Below are positions 42,520 through 51,442 of a stretch of DNA of 64,000 nt, piece by piece. Position 1 is the stretch's first letter; each line of letters begins with the position of its first letter. The stretch lies in contig JAEXDA010000051.1 in assembly GCA_023401925.1 (NCBI GenBank), forward strand, positions 1 to 64,000, written 5' to 3'. This DNA comes from Bacillota bacterium. Lineage in GTDB: Bacteria; Bacillota; UBA4882; UBA8346. Made by a program: the position numbers and the translations under genes. Under the pieces are notes generated by a model that saw only the letters and a list, made by a program, of their open reading frames with translations, was not told the DNA's origin and searched no databases.

Positions 42520-44430
42520 TTAGCTGATAACCGGTATCTGAATCCTAATTTCAGTTCCTTTCCCGACTTGGCTGAAAATTTTCAAACCATACCCGGTCCC
42601 GAAATTCATTTGAATTCTTTGCTGGACGTTGATGATACCCACCATATTGAAGCGTCGATCTTTCTTATTATCCTGATTGTTCCAGATGTCTTTCAAGGTT
42701 TTGGCGTCCATACCAACGCCATCGTCAATCACCCGGATGATAATTTCATCCTCTTTTCTCTCGGCTCTAATTTGAATGGTACCCTTTTCCTGTTTGGCCT
42801 CGATACCGTGAAATATCGAGTTTTCCACCAAAGGTTGCAAGATTAATTTGGGGATTTTATATTCCAAAATATTATCCGGCAAATCGTAGACGATCTCAAA
42901 TTTATGGGCATAGCGGTATTGTTGGATTAACGCATATTGTTGCAAACATTGAATTTCCTCTAAAAGGGAAATAAACTCTTCCTTGCTATTAAATATCTTC
43001 TCCAGGAGTCCCATAAAAGCGGTAATCATTTGTTCCGCCTGGGCGCCTTTACCCATGGAAATCATGCACTTGATGGAAAGGATTGTATTATATAAAAAAT
43101 GCGGATTGATTTGGGCTTGCAAAAAATCAAGTTCCGCTTTGCGTTTAAGACGTTCCTCCTGCTTGACGTCTAAAATAAGGTCTTTAATCTTTCCCAGCAT
43201 CTGATTAAAGCCATCGCTCAACTGCTTTAATTCATTCCATCCTTGGATATCGGAGATAACGTCCAGATCGCCATTCCGCACTTTTTTCATGGACGCGCAG
43301 AACTGTTTTAAGGGTTTGGCAGTTTTACGGGCAAATGAAAAAGATAAAATAAGTGAAAAAAACGTCCCCAGACAGAAAATACCTAAAATTGTATACCTTA
43401 CTTTCTCTAAAGGTGCGAAAAGTGCTGCTACCGGAATCTCTTCCACAATGGTCCAAGCGGTTTCCGGATCATAGTAATTCGACAATAAAAATCGTTCGTT
43501 TCCTTTGTTGATAATCTTGAAACTATCCGGCTGGAAAATCTCCTTGAATATCTGCATGTCAAAAAAGTTGATTCCCAGCATGTGCTCGTCACTATGGGAA
43601 ACGATACTTCCTTTTTCATCTACGATATAAATGAAATTTTTCCCGTTTAAAACATTTTTATAAGTATCATAGAGCTTCCTTTCTTCCATGTTGATCAGCA
43701 GTACACCCGAGCGTCTACCGGTCTGCTTATCCTTGATAAGCCGGGCTGCAGAAAATACATATTTATTTTTCTGCAAATCTTCCGAATCGTCATAGCTGCT
43801 GACCCAATAAATTTTGCCATTGGTTTTGATGACATTCCGGTACCAAAGCATTTTGGGAATTTTCCCATAGTTATATGGCTGTCCGGTTTGTAAGGAACAA
43901 AATTCAAACCCGTTTTCACCGATCAATACAGTATAAAAAGTCACATTCATTTCTTCAAAGGCTTTTTGATATTTGGTCCCGATCTCTGCCAAATTATCGG
44001 ACAACATCTGAGCGTTACCATATGATGTAATTTTCTTAAAAACCGCGTTGGAAACGTACTGATCCGAGTAATACAGGTTGGAGATGGTTTTGATACTGTT
44101 TTTAATAACCCGGGTCCTTTCACCGATCTGCCGGAGCACATCCACCCGGGAATAGCCGATTTCCTGGGTGATGACTCTTTTAAAAACATAGTAGGAGGTG
44201 GCGCTGATCAAACCGGCGATCAAAACCATCAGCGTAAAATAAAAAACAAAGAGTTTGGCTTGTAAACTCCCGGTGTTTTTTATAAAAGGAAGTTCCAAAA
44301 TCTTTGTTGTAGAAAGTCCGATCCATTTTGGTTTAATTTTCAGATCCATCCCTTCCTGCAAGGAATGTTGATGCAACCTCGTTAAAGCTCCCTGTAAATA
44401 CAGTCTATCGCAATTTGAATTTTGAAACAA
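42520..44430 (-). CDS. YesM-type sensor histidine kinase
   Basis: A 636-residue membrane kinase: transmembrane helix about 58-80, extracellular Cache-like sensor about 80-330, second helix (LGIFCLGTFFSLILSFSF), HAMP about 350-410, His-kinase domain with phospho-His in AQINPHFLYNTILSIK and ATP-binding motifs VENSIFHGIE and DDGVGMD. This class senses extracellular small molecules, often carbohydrates. Encoded between the sulfatase and its response regulator. The start is uncertain: ATG 44349 is nearer to the first helix but its Shine-Dalgarno is too close. Confidence 0.9.
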   Translation of the reverse strand: MFQNSNCDRLYLQGALTRLHQHSLQEGMDLKIKPKWIGLSTTKILELPFIKNTGSLQAKLFVFYFTLMVLIAGLISATSYYVFKRVITQEIGYSRVDVLRQIGERTRVIKNSIKTISNLYYSDQYVSNAVFKKITSYGNAQMLSDNLAEIGTKYQKAFEEMNVTFYTVLIGENGFEFCSLQTGQPYNYGKIPKMLWYRNVIKTNGKIYWVSSYDDSEDLQKNKYVFSAARLIKDKQTGRRSGVLLINMEERKLYDTYKNVLNGKNFIYIVDEKGSIVSHSDEHMLGINFFDMQIFKEIFQPDSFKIINKGNERFLLSNYYDPETAWTIVEEIPVAALFAPLEKVRYTILGIFCLGTFFSLILSFSFARKTAKPLKQFCASMKKVRNGDLDVISDIQGWNELKQLSDGFNQMLGKIKDLILDVKQEERLKRKAELDFLQAQINPHFLYNTILSIKCMISMGKGAQAEQMITAFMGLLEKIFNSKEEFISLLEEIQCLQQYALIQQYRYAHKFEIVYDLPDNILEYKIPKLILQPLVENSIFHGIEAKQEKGTIQIRAERKEDEIIIRVIDDGVGMDAKTLKDIWNNQDNKKDRRFNMVGIINVQQRIQMNFGTGYGLKIFSQVGKGTEIRIQIPVIS

Positions 44431-44506
44431 GACCTACAAGTTTCCAACCTACCCATCCATACCTCTGGGTTTTCCATAATCATTTTGCTGACTTAAGTCT
44501 GCATTG

Positions 44507-46009
44507 CTACTTCCCAGTGAGCCCTAACCGTTCAAATTGTTCCTGCGGCGCATTGTTCTCTTTCATCAAACGGACCAGATGATCGATCATCATTTTTTCA
44601 ATATCAGGTTGCTGAATCGGCCCCAGTTGGCCCGGATCTTCTTTTAAATCAAACAGTAGATTTTCTCCTAAATGCTCGGGATATGAATAACCGGACATGG
44701 AATAAGGGTCCCGCCGATCCCAGATCCCCGATTTAATCTTCATGACCTTACAGCCCTTGGTAAACAGCAAAGGCCCAACCAACTCTGCAGTCTTCAATTC
44801 TTCGACTGTAAACATTCTCCGCATATGGGTTGGCATCAAGGTGTATTGATATAAAGGTTCATTGCTGGGATCGGCTATTCCCCTCATATAGACATATCTT
44901 CCATCGGTACAGTTGACATGAGTACCGTAACACCCATATAAAGCAGCCTCTCTTACCGGTTTATCCATTGCAATAGTTTCCTTTAACGGTACCCCTTGCA
45001 TCGCTTCAGGCAAGCCAATTCCAAAATACTCCAACAATGTTGCCGGCAAGTCAATCGTTTGAACCAGGGAGACACGGTGTTCCCCTTTATTGCCGCAACG
45101 CGGATCCCAGATGAAAAGCGGTATGTTAGCCAGTTCATTATAGTAAGGCATCTTGCTTTTTCCCAAACAATCATGTTCCCCCAGGAGAAAGCCGTGATCA
45201 GTGTTAACGATCAGCATCGTGTCTTTCCACAAATCATAAGTATCCATCAAATCCAACACTTTCCCCAGATAATTATCACACATACTCAATAAAGCCGCAT
45301 ATTCATACTTGTAGTGCTCAACCTTTTCTTTGGATTCACTGATTGTCCCGTAATCGGGCCAATCGGATTCAGGACCGCTATAGGCATGGGGATATAATTT
45401 TTTATATTTCTCATGCGTAAAAAAAGGTTCATGGGGATCAAAGGTTTCAATCTGTAAAAACCAGTTATCGGCAGTATGATTGGTATGAATAAATTCCAAG
45501 CCGCCGGCAAAGGTTTGGGCTTGTGGTTGCAATGGCTCCTCCGGCATATATTTCCGGTTGATGATATCGGCCCGGGTGATTAATTTCTTTTGATCCGCCA
45601 GATTTTTTGGCAATTGGGGATCTTTGACTTCGCCCTTCCAAGGATCCCCTTCCTGACCCCGGGAGATCTCCCAGGAATTATAGCGGGTATGATAAGTGGC
45701 TCCGCCATCCTCCCAATAATGCTGGTGATCACTAACCAGGTGCGTGTAAATGCCATTGGTTTTTAATATTTCCGGTACCGAATCGTCAAATGGCTCAACC
45801 GGGCCCCAACTGCGATGTAAAAAATTGTAACGTCCCGTGTGGAGTTCGCGGCGCGCCGGCATACAAGGCATACTACCGATATAACAATTGTCAAAAACCA
45901 CTGCATGCTCTGCTAATCTTGAAAAATTGGGCGCCTTGATCCAATCACACCCATAGGGAGGCAGCATATGCCTATTTAATGTATCATACATCACCATAAT
46001 TGCTTTCAA
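44507..46009 (-). CDS. type I sulfatase (Cys type, cytoplasmic)
   Basis: A 500-residue alkaline-phosphatase-superfamily sulfatase. The formylglycine motif is CMPARRELHTGR (CxPxR), so it needs a formylglycine-generating maturase encoded elsewhere. Metal-site segments include VNTDHGFLLGEHD and the N-terminal MVMYDTLNRH. No signal peptide. The start is the TTG at 46007-46009, 8 bases after GGGAG, which places the first beta strand (KAIMVMYDTL) at the N-terminus; earlier in-frame starts add non-homologous residues. It sits upstream of a YesMN system and an SsuABC-like importer, so the imported compound is probably a sulfate ester. Confidence 0.9.
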   Translation of the reverse strand: MKAIMVMYDTLNRHMLPPYGCDWIKAPNFSRLAEHAVVFDNCYIGSMPCMPARRELHTGRYNFLHRSWGPVEPFDDSVPEILKTNGIYTHLVSDHQHYWEDGGATYHTRYNSWEISRGQEGDPWKGEVKDPQLPKNLADQKKLITRADIINRKYMPEEPLQPQAQTFAGGLEFIHTNHTADNWFLQIETFDPHEPFFTHEKYKKLYPHAYSGPESDWPDYGTISESKEKVEHYKYEYAALLSMCDNYLGKVLDLMDTYDLWKDTMLIVNTDHGFLLGEHDCLGKSKMPYYNELANIPLFIWDPRCGNKGEHRVSLVQTIDLPATLLEYFGIGLPEAMQGVPLKETIAMDKPVREAALYGCYGTHVNCTDGRYVYMRGIADPSNEPLYQYTLMPTHMRRMFTVEELKTAELVGPLLFTKGCKVMKIKSGIWDRRDPYSMSGYSYPEHLGENLLFDLKEDPGQLGPIQQPDIEKMMIDHLVRLMKENNAPQEQFERLGLTGK

Positions 46010-46278
46010 TTGTAACACTCCCGATGCTAAAATATTTAGTTCCCAATCATGCAACCATTGCCGTTCTACAAGAAAATATAAAAACCCCTCACAGAATTCA
46101 TATTCCTTTCAATTTGGTTAAATCGAATCAGGAGAAGTTCAGATACCAATCGTTTATAAATTGTTAATCTAATCTTATCATAAGGCTTTCTATAATAAAA
46201 ATATATCCATTAAATTTACTATTCTTTTCTTATTTTGACTTTGTTTTAAAAGCAATATGGAAAGATTACGAAAAAGTT

Positions 46279-46313
46279 AAAGAAGTCCTTGCCAAAATTG
46301 CAAGGACTTCTTT
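46279..46313. terminator. bidirectional hairpin upstream of the sulfatase
   Basis: Perfect stem AAAGAAGTCCTTG/CAAGGACTTCTTT with an 8-base loop. T-rich tails are short on both strands. Probably ends transcription from the decayed region at 46330-46735 on the minus strand. Confidence 0.55.
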
Positions 46314-46329
46314 AATTTGTACCTACCAG

Positions 46330-46735
46330 CATTCGATAAACAATAGTTTCTTTCAATCCACTGCTGTTTTGCCGAGATATCGTCCGGTAATAGCCGGAGC
46401 ATTGATGGTATACGGAGTATCATCAACGTCCAGAACCAGCTTAAATGAATCTCTGGTTGCAGTAACCGTACAGTTACCGCCCACTTTAACTTAACTGTTT
46501 TTATCCGCTTCGCAGCTGCGCGCCACCGTAGCATAGGTTATAGTCGCATTCTTCGTTGCCCCAAAACTTGGTACCCACTCCAACAGTGCCGGGATAGGCT
46601 TCAACCCATGCCTGGGGATAACCGTTAATGCCCCCAGGGTAATCCGGGTCAACACGCTTCCAGTCGAGAGAATATCTTCCCCATAAAGCCCATTGTATTT
46701 TTCCGCAGATACTTCGTCGAATTTTGAACTGCTGG
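46330..46735 (-). pseudogene. decayed coding sequence of unknown origin
   Basis: On the minus strand, stretches such as SVLTRITLGALTVIPRHGL, EWVPSFGATKNATITYATVA and KLVLDVDDTPYTINAPAITG read like real protein but are separated by stops and frame changes. The last resembles a beta-rich surface-domain repeat. No start or intact domain remains. It is bordered by a perfect palindrome (46746-46778) and the transposase fragment, so it was probably broken by insertion and deletion. Confidence 0.4.
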
Positions 46736-46745
46736 TCAGACCATT

Positions 46746-47408
46746 ATCAAATAAGATGTTTTAAACATCTTATTTGATCGGATAAAGGTTTCAAAACAGC
46801 TGGTTGAATTGATGACTGTCAGTCTAAAATGTAATCGTCCATATAATTCAATATTTTACCGATATGACCGGCCGGGAACTTAAGTCTAAACTGCCGGTGA
46901 CCGCATTCGAGTTTGATGCCAAAACTTTAATTATTAACCAATGCCCCCATCAGGCGGTCCCACTCTATGGGGTTGTTAAAGACGGTCAAACAATCGCTCA
47001 TTTTCCGCTTAATGCTTGCCGGAACTGCCTGTTGGTTGGCCAATGCCATGTCAAAGAACGGAAAAAAGACTTCGTGGTCAGGGTTGACAAAAAAGCGATA
47101 GAAGCAGCCGAACAACTTCAAAAAATTCATCGTGAATACCGCCAAAACATTAGTACCCGGGCTGCTATTGAAGGAACAAATTCCGCCTTAAAACGAGCCC
47201 ATGGTTTGGGAAAACTGCGGGTACGCGGCCGGGCCAAATGTACTATAGTGGTTGGATATAAAGTAATTGCTCATAACTTCAAGATTTTTGTCCGTTATAT
47301 GATTGCGCGGGCCAAGAGTCAATTAAAGCCCGATATTGAAGGATCACTTATGCCCAACATAGGTTAAAAACGGGATTTAGAACTAAAACATGAAAGTTTT
47401 AGTTTTTA
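46746..47408 (+). mobile_element. insertion-sequence remnant
   Basis: A near-perfect 33-bp palindrome (ATCAAATAAGATG with CATCTTATTTGAT) at 46746-46778, followed by the 3' part of a transposase gene and a T-tailed hairpin (AACTAAAAC/GTTTTAGTT at 47381-47404). No complete terminal inverted repeats could be paired. Confidence 0.65.
46864..47367 (+). pseudogene. truncated IS1182-like transposase (C-terminal part)
   Basis: A 167-codon frame matching the C-terminal third of DDE transposases of the IS1182-like group: a Cys-containing segment (CRNCLLVGQCHVKE), then RAAIEGTNSALKRAHGLGKL, which holds the catalytic Glu. The N-terminal part with the two Asp residues is missing; an in-frame TAA lies 13 codons before the first ATG. 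Non-functional alone. Confidence 0.78.
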
Positions 47409-47859
47409 TCTGGTTCATTAATGTAATTTCCCGATTCTTGTAAATAATTTGCTGATGAGTCATTTTTCAATCGAGTTTCTGCAATGGAATCATATATAAC
47501 AAGCCTAAAATACTCCAGCGTATTTCTTAGGAATATCAAGATCCAGGGCTGGGTTGTGCTTTAAAGCTGTGATAAAAACACAACACCGAGGCCTGGAAGG
47601 CCTTTAGAACGTTTTTTAATATATCGAACCCCATCGTTCATGTGGGATGGAGATGAAATCAAACATCATTTCCCGATTTTTTTACAACACAGCTTGATGA
47701 CATTGGGTTGCTCTTATCGACCAGTCCTCCGCGCTTATCGGTACCACATACACTCCAATCTAAGCAAGATTTGATACAATTAATATAAATCACGCAAATA
47801 ATGTACATTTTTATATGATATTATTATTCGTGACAATTCAATTTCTTAGGAGGCTTGAA
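47409..47859. other. intergenic region before GH105 gene
   Basis: No gene. GGTTGTGCTTTAAAGC with the later CACAACACC near 47550-47582 could form a loose hairpin and may be IS flank. No clear sigma-A promoter for the plus-strand gene could be fixed. Confidence 0.35.
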
Positions 47860-48984
47860 ATGATCTCACAACATACAGGATCAACTGCAAACAACAAAAA
47901 AATCCCTTCCACCCCAATAGACTGGGCGGAAATAGCCTGTTCTTCTCTTATGGAAAATTATAAACCGGAAGCGCTCCCGCCCGTGGGAAGGTTCCATTAC
48001 CACCAGGGAGTATTTCTTTCCGGTATGGAGAGATGCTGGAAGGTAACCCAAAAGGAAAAATATTATGAATACCTTAAGCTTTGGGTTGATAGTTTGATTC
48101 TTCCTGACGGCGGCATCAAGAATTATGATCCAACCCAATTGGATGACATTCAACCGGGAATCCTTCTTTATAACCTTTATCAAAAGACTGGAGATAAACG
48201 CTACCAAAAAGCACTCGCCACATTGGTCTCCCATTTGCGTACCTGGAATAAAAATAAAGAAGGCGGTTTCTGGCATAAAAATATGTATCCAAATCAAATG
48301 TGGCTGGATGGGCTCTATATGGCCGGTCCTATCGCCGTACAGTATGACAGCACCTTCGGTGAAAAAGGCTTCTTTGACACGGTAACATTTCAGGCTTTCC
48401 TCATGGAAAAGCATATGAAAGATGAAAAAACCGGATTGCTTTATCACGCCTGGGATGAGAGTAAAAAGGCAGAATGGTCCAACCCCGAAACTGGAAGGTC
48501 CAGTGAATTCTGGGGCAGAGCCATCGGTTGGTACACCACTGCGATTGTCGATATCCTGGATTTTCTCCCCCAAACCCATCAAGATAAAAATGAACTGATT
48601 AAAATACTGAAAGACCTACTGCTTTCATTGATTAAATACCAGGACAAAGTGAGCGGACGATGGTATCAGGTCGTGGATAAAGGCACTTTCCCGGATAATT
48701 GGCTTGAAAATTCCTGTACTTCCCTGTATGTTTATTCGATAGCCAAAGCTATTCGAAAGGGGTATCTGGAACATCATTATCTTCAATACGCCTGGAAGGG
48801 ATATCAAGGAGTCATTGATTCACTAAAGTTGGATGAAAATGGAGGTGCACTAATAGGAGATATTTGTATCGGCACCGGAGTCGGGGATTATGCCCATTAT
48901 ATCGCCCGCCCCACCAGTATCAATGATCTTCATGGCGCAGGCGCTTTCATTCTGATGTGTGTAGAAATGAATCAAGCCGGTTAA
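47860..48984 (+). CDS. GH105 unsaturated rhamnogalacturonyl/glucuronyl hydrolase
   Basis: A 374-residue (alpha/alpha)6 barrel of the GH88/GH105 type, the same size as YteR. NQMWLDGLYMAGP carries the Asp that protonates the unsaturated uronic acid; GRSSEFWGRAIGWY and GTGVGDYAHYIARP are family segments. It hydrates the 4,5-double bond of lyase products so that they fall apart. Cytoplasmic (no signal). ATG 47860-47862 is 6 bases after AGGAGG; longer frames upstream are not used. The only well-supported intact gene on the plus strand, with no operon partner. Confidence 0.88.
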   Translation: MISQHTGSTANNKKIPSTPIDWAEIACSSLMENYKPEALPPVGRFHYHQGVFLSGMERCWKVTQKEKYYEYLKLWVDSLILPDGGIKNYDPTQLDDIQPGILLYNLYQKTGDKRYQKALATLVSHLRTWNKNKEGGFWHKNMYPNQMWLDGLYMAGPIAVQYDSTFGEKGFFDTVTFQAFLMEKHMKDEKTGLLYHAWDESKKAEWSNPETGRSSEFWGRAIGWYTTAIVDILDFLPQTHQDKNELIKILKDLLLSLIKYQDKVSGRWYQVVDKGTFPDNWLENSCTSLYVYSIAKAIRKGYLEHHYLQYAWKGYQGVIDSLKLDENGGALIGDICIGTGVGDYAHYIARPTSINDLHGAGAFILMCVEMNQAG

Positions 48985-49048
48985 AATTATTTTTGAATCA
49001 TACATACCATTATGCTTATTCTTTTCTCCCAAGGACGCATTGACTTTA

Positions 49049-49078
49049 AAGCGCCAATTAAGCATCATTGGCGCTTTC
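49049..49078. terminator. bidirectional hairpin between convergent genes
   Basis: Perfect stem AAAGCGCCAA/TTGGCGCTTT with a 10-base loop between the GH105 stop (48984, plus) and the sudA-like stop (49106, minus). T tails are short (TTT), so strength is uncertain. Confidence 0.6.
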
Positions 49079-49105
49079 GAGTCCACCCTATCCTTATTTA
49101 GGATA

Positions 49106-50509
49106 TTAATTCCTTAGATATTCGTCAATCGCCTTGGCCGCCTTTTTACCCGCTCCCATGGCCAATATAACGGTTGCCGCACCCGTCACGGCATCGCCAC
49201 CAGCAAATACCCCCGGTCTGCTGGTGGCCTCCGTCTCTTCTTCCACAATGATGCCTCCCCAGGAATGAGTCTCCAGTCCCGGAGTGGTGGATTTGATTAA
49301 CGGGTTAGGGCTTTGACCGATGGCTACGATGACCGTCTCGACATCTACGATATGTTCGGAACCTTTCTTGGCCATGGGCTTCCTTCTTCCGGAGGCATCC
49401 GGTTCTCCCAGTTCCATTTCAATACATTCTACGCCTTTGACCCAGCCGTCTTCAGTTCCCAATATCCGGGTTGGATTGGTCAATAACTTGAGTAAAATAC
49501 CTTCTTCTTTAGCATGGTGCACTTCCTCGGCCCGGGCCGGCATTTCCGCCTCTGATCTTCGATAAATGATATATACCTGTTCGGCTCCGAGCCTTTTAGC
49601 ACTTCGGGCTGCATCCATCGCAACATTTCCGCCGCCGAATACCGCCACTTTTCTTCCCACTTTAACCGGAGTATCGCTTTTAGGAAATTGATAGGCTTTC
49701 ATCAGATTAATCCGGGTAAGAAATTCGTTGGCCGAATAAACTCCGTTCAAATTTTCACCCGGTATGCCCATAAAACTAGGTAATCCGGCCCCGGAACCGA
49801 TAAATATGGCCTGATACCCTTCGGCCATCAGCTCATCCAGGGAAAATACTTTGCCAATAACCATATTGGTTTGAATGGATACACCCAATTGCCTTACGTT
49901 ATCAATTTCCCTTTGAACCAATGCTTTCGGCAACCGGAACTCCGGTATGCCGTACATCAGCACTCCTCCGGGTATGTGGAAGGCCTCAAATATGGTGACT
50001 TGATAGCCCATTTTAGCCAAATCCCCCGCGCAAGTCAGTCCGGCAGGCCCCGAACCAATCACAGCCACTTTCCGGCCATTCTTTGGAATGGTTTCTGCTT
50101 CGGCTTCTGCCACGGCAGAAGCCAAGTTCTCCATTGCCCAATCGGCTACAAAACGTTCCAGCCGTCCAATTCCAACCGGTTCACCCTTTTTTCCCCTGAC
50201 ACAATACTTTTCACATTGTGACTCCTGAGGACATACTCTGCCGCAGATGGCGGGCAGACTATTGGTCTCTTTGATCTTTTGATAGGCGGCGCTGAAGTCC
50301 CCCTCCGCCAATCGTTTGATAAATTCGGGAATCTGAACATTAACAGGGCACCCTTGGGTACAAGGCTTATTTTTGCACTGTAAACAGCGCTGGGCCTCTT
50401 CTTTAGCCATCTCCTCGGTGTATCCCAAAGACACCTCTAGGAAGTTTTGATTTCTGACCGCCGAATCTTGTTCCGGCATCTTTACTTTGCTTAGTGACAT
50501 ATTAGGCAT
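49106..50509 (-). CDS. NAD(P)H oxidoreductase, GltD/SudA/NfnB family
   Basis: A 467-residue protein. The N-terminal double 4Fe-4S domain (CLQCKNKPCTQGCPV; CGRVCPQESQCEKYC) is followed by FAD and NAD(P) Rossmann motifs (IGSGPAGLTCAGDLAK, FGGGNVAMDAAR) and the FAD end (GVFAGGDAVTGAATVILAMG). With the next gene it forms the SudAB/NfnAB-type complex that moves electrons between NAD(P)H and ferredoxin. ATG 50507-50509 follows GGAGGG and overlaps the partner's stop by 8 bp; longer readings run inside that gene. Last gene of the catabolic cluster. Confidence 0.9.
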   Translation of the reverse strand: MPNMSLSKVKMPEQDSAVRNQNFLEVSLGYTEEMAKEEAQRCLQCKNKPCTQGCPVNVQIPEFIKRLAEGDFSAAYQKIKETNSLPAICGRVCPQESQCEKYCVRGKKGEPVGIGRLERFVADWAMENLASAVAEAEAETIPKNGRKVAVIGSGPAGLTCAGDLAKMGYQVTIFEAFHIPGGVLMYGIPEFRLPKALVQREIDNVRQLGVSIQTNMVIGKVFSLDELMAEGYQAIFIGSGAGLPSFMGIPGENLNGVYSANEFLTRINLMKAYQFPKSDTPVKVGRKVAVFGGGNVAMDAARSAKRLGAEQVYIIYRRSEAEMPARAEEVHHAKEEGILLKLLTNPTRILGTEDGWVKGVECIEMELGEPDASGRRKPMAKKGSEHIVDVETVIVAIGQSPNPLIKSTTPGLETHSWGGIIVEEETEATSRPGVFAGGDAVTGAATVILAMGAGKKAAKAIDEYLRN

Positions 50510-51347
50510 TTTTAAGACCCTCCAGTTTACACTCGTGGTCGGAGAGAGCATGTTTTTCTTCACTTTTATACATCATCTGCCTGCGCATGGCTTCGTCAAA
50601 ATCGACTTCATGTCCGTCAAAATCAGGGCCGTCAACACAAGCGAATTTTATTTGACCGCCCACCGTTACCCGGCAGCCGCCGCACATTCCCGTCCCATCC
50701 ACCATCACCGGATTCATGCTAACCACGGTTTTAATGCCGTAAGCTTTTGTCAAATTGCTGACCATTTTCATCATGATCAAAGGTCCAATAGCGATAACCA
50801 TGTCATAACGGTTACCCTCTTCGATCAATTTCTTTAAGATATCGGTTACAAAACCTTTCGTGCCGTTAGAACCGTCATCCGTCGCTACGAACAGACGGTT
50901 GCTCACTTCCTGCATTCTTTGTTCCAGGATAATTAGATCCTTGTTGCGAAATCCGACAATGACATCAACTTCGGCGCCCATATGATGAAGCTTTTTGGCC
51001 TGGGGATAGGCAATGGCAGTCCCAAGACCGCCGCCGATCACCGCTACTTTTTTCAATCCTTCAAAGTGGGAAGCCACCCCAAGCGGACCTACGAAATCAA
51101 GCAAGAAGTCCCCTTCATTCATGCTACCCAGGAGTTTGGTGGATTTGCCCACCTCCTGAAAAATGATGGTGACCGTTCCTGTTTCCCGGTTGTAATCGGC
51201 AATGGTTAATGGGACCCGCTCCCCGTCTTCATGGATCCGGAAAATGATAAACTGGCCCGGTTCAGCTTTTTTAGCGATCAATGGGGCTTCAATCTCCATT
51301 AATTTGACTGTGGGATTCAATACTTCCTTTTTGATAATTTTATACAC
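50502..51347 (-). CDS. ferredoxin-NADP reductase-like subunit, SudB/NfnA family
   Basis: A 281-residue protein with an FAD-binding domain (GQFIIFRIHEDGERVPLTI), an NAD domain (VAVIGGGLGTAIAYPQAK) and a C-terminal 2Fe-2S motif (GTGMCGGCRVTV, FACVDGPDFDGHEVD). It pairs with the GltD-like protein. In this cluster it could pass low-potential electrons to the OYE-type reductase or the fumarate-reductase-type flavoprotein, neither of which has its own NAD(P)H domain. Confidence 0.9.
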   Translation of the reverse strand: MYKIIKKEVLNPTVKLMEIEAPLIAKKAEPGQFIIFRIHEDGERVPLTIADYNRETGTVTIIFQEVGKSTKLLGSMNEGDFLLDFVGPLGVASHFEGLKKVAVIGGGLGTAIAYPQAKKLHHMGAEVDVIVGFRNKDLIILEQRMQEVSNRLFVATDDGSNGTKGFVTDILKKLIEEGNRYDMVIAIGPLIMMKMVSNLTKAYGIKTVVSMNPVMVDGTGMCGGCRVTVGGQIKFACVDGPDFDGHEVDFDEAMRRQMMYKSEEKHALSDHECKLEGLKNA

Positions 51348-51442
51348 TCATAAACCTCCCCAAGATTCCAACGGCGAACTCTATTTTTTAAACGATTCAA
51401 GCTTAATTCCATTAATAATTCCATTAAGAAGGCTTATTCCCT

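Noticed and set aside
46277..46534. 85-codon minus-strand ORF
   Set aside because: It is in a different frame from the recognisable protein-like stretches of the decayed gene and ends in the terminator hairpin.
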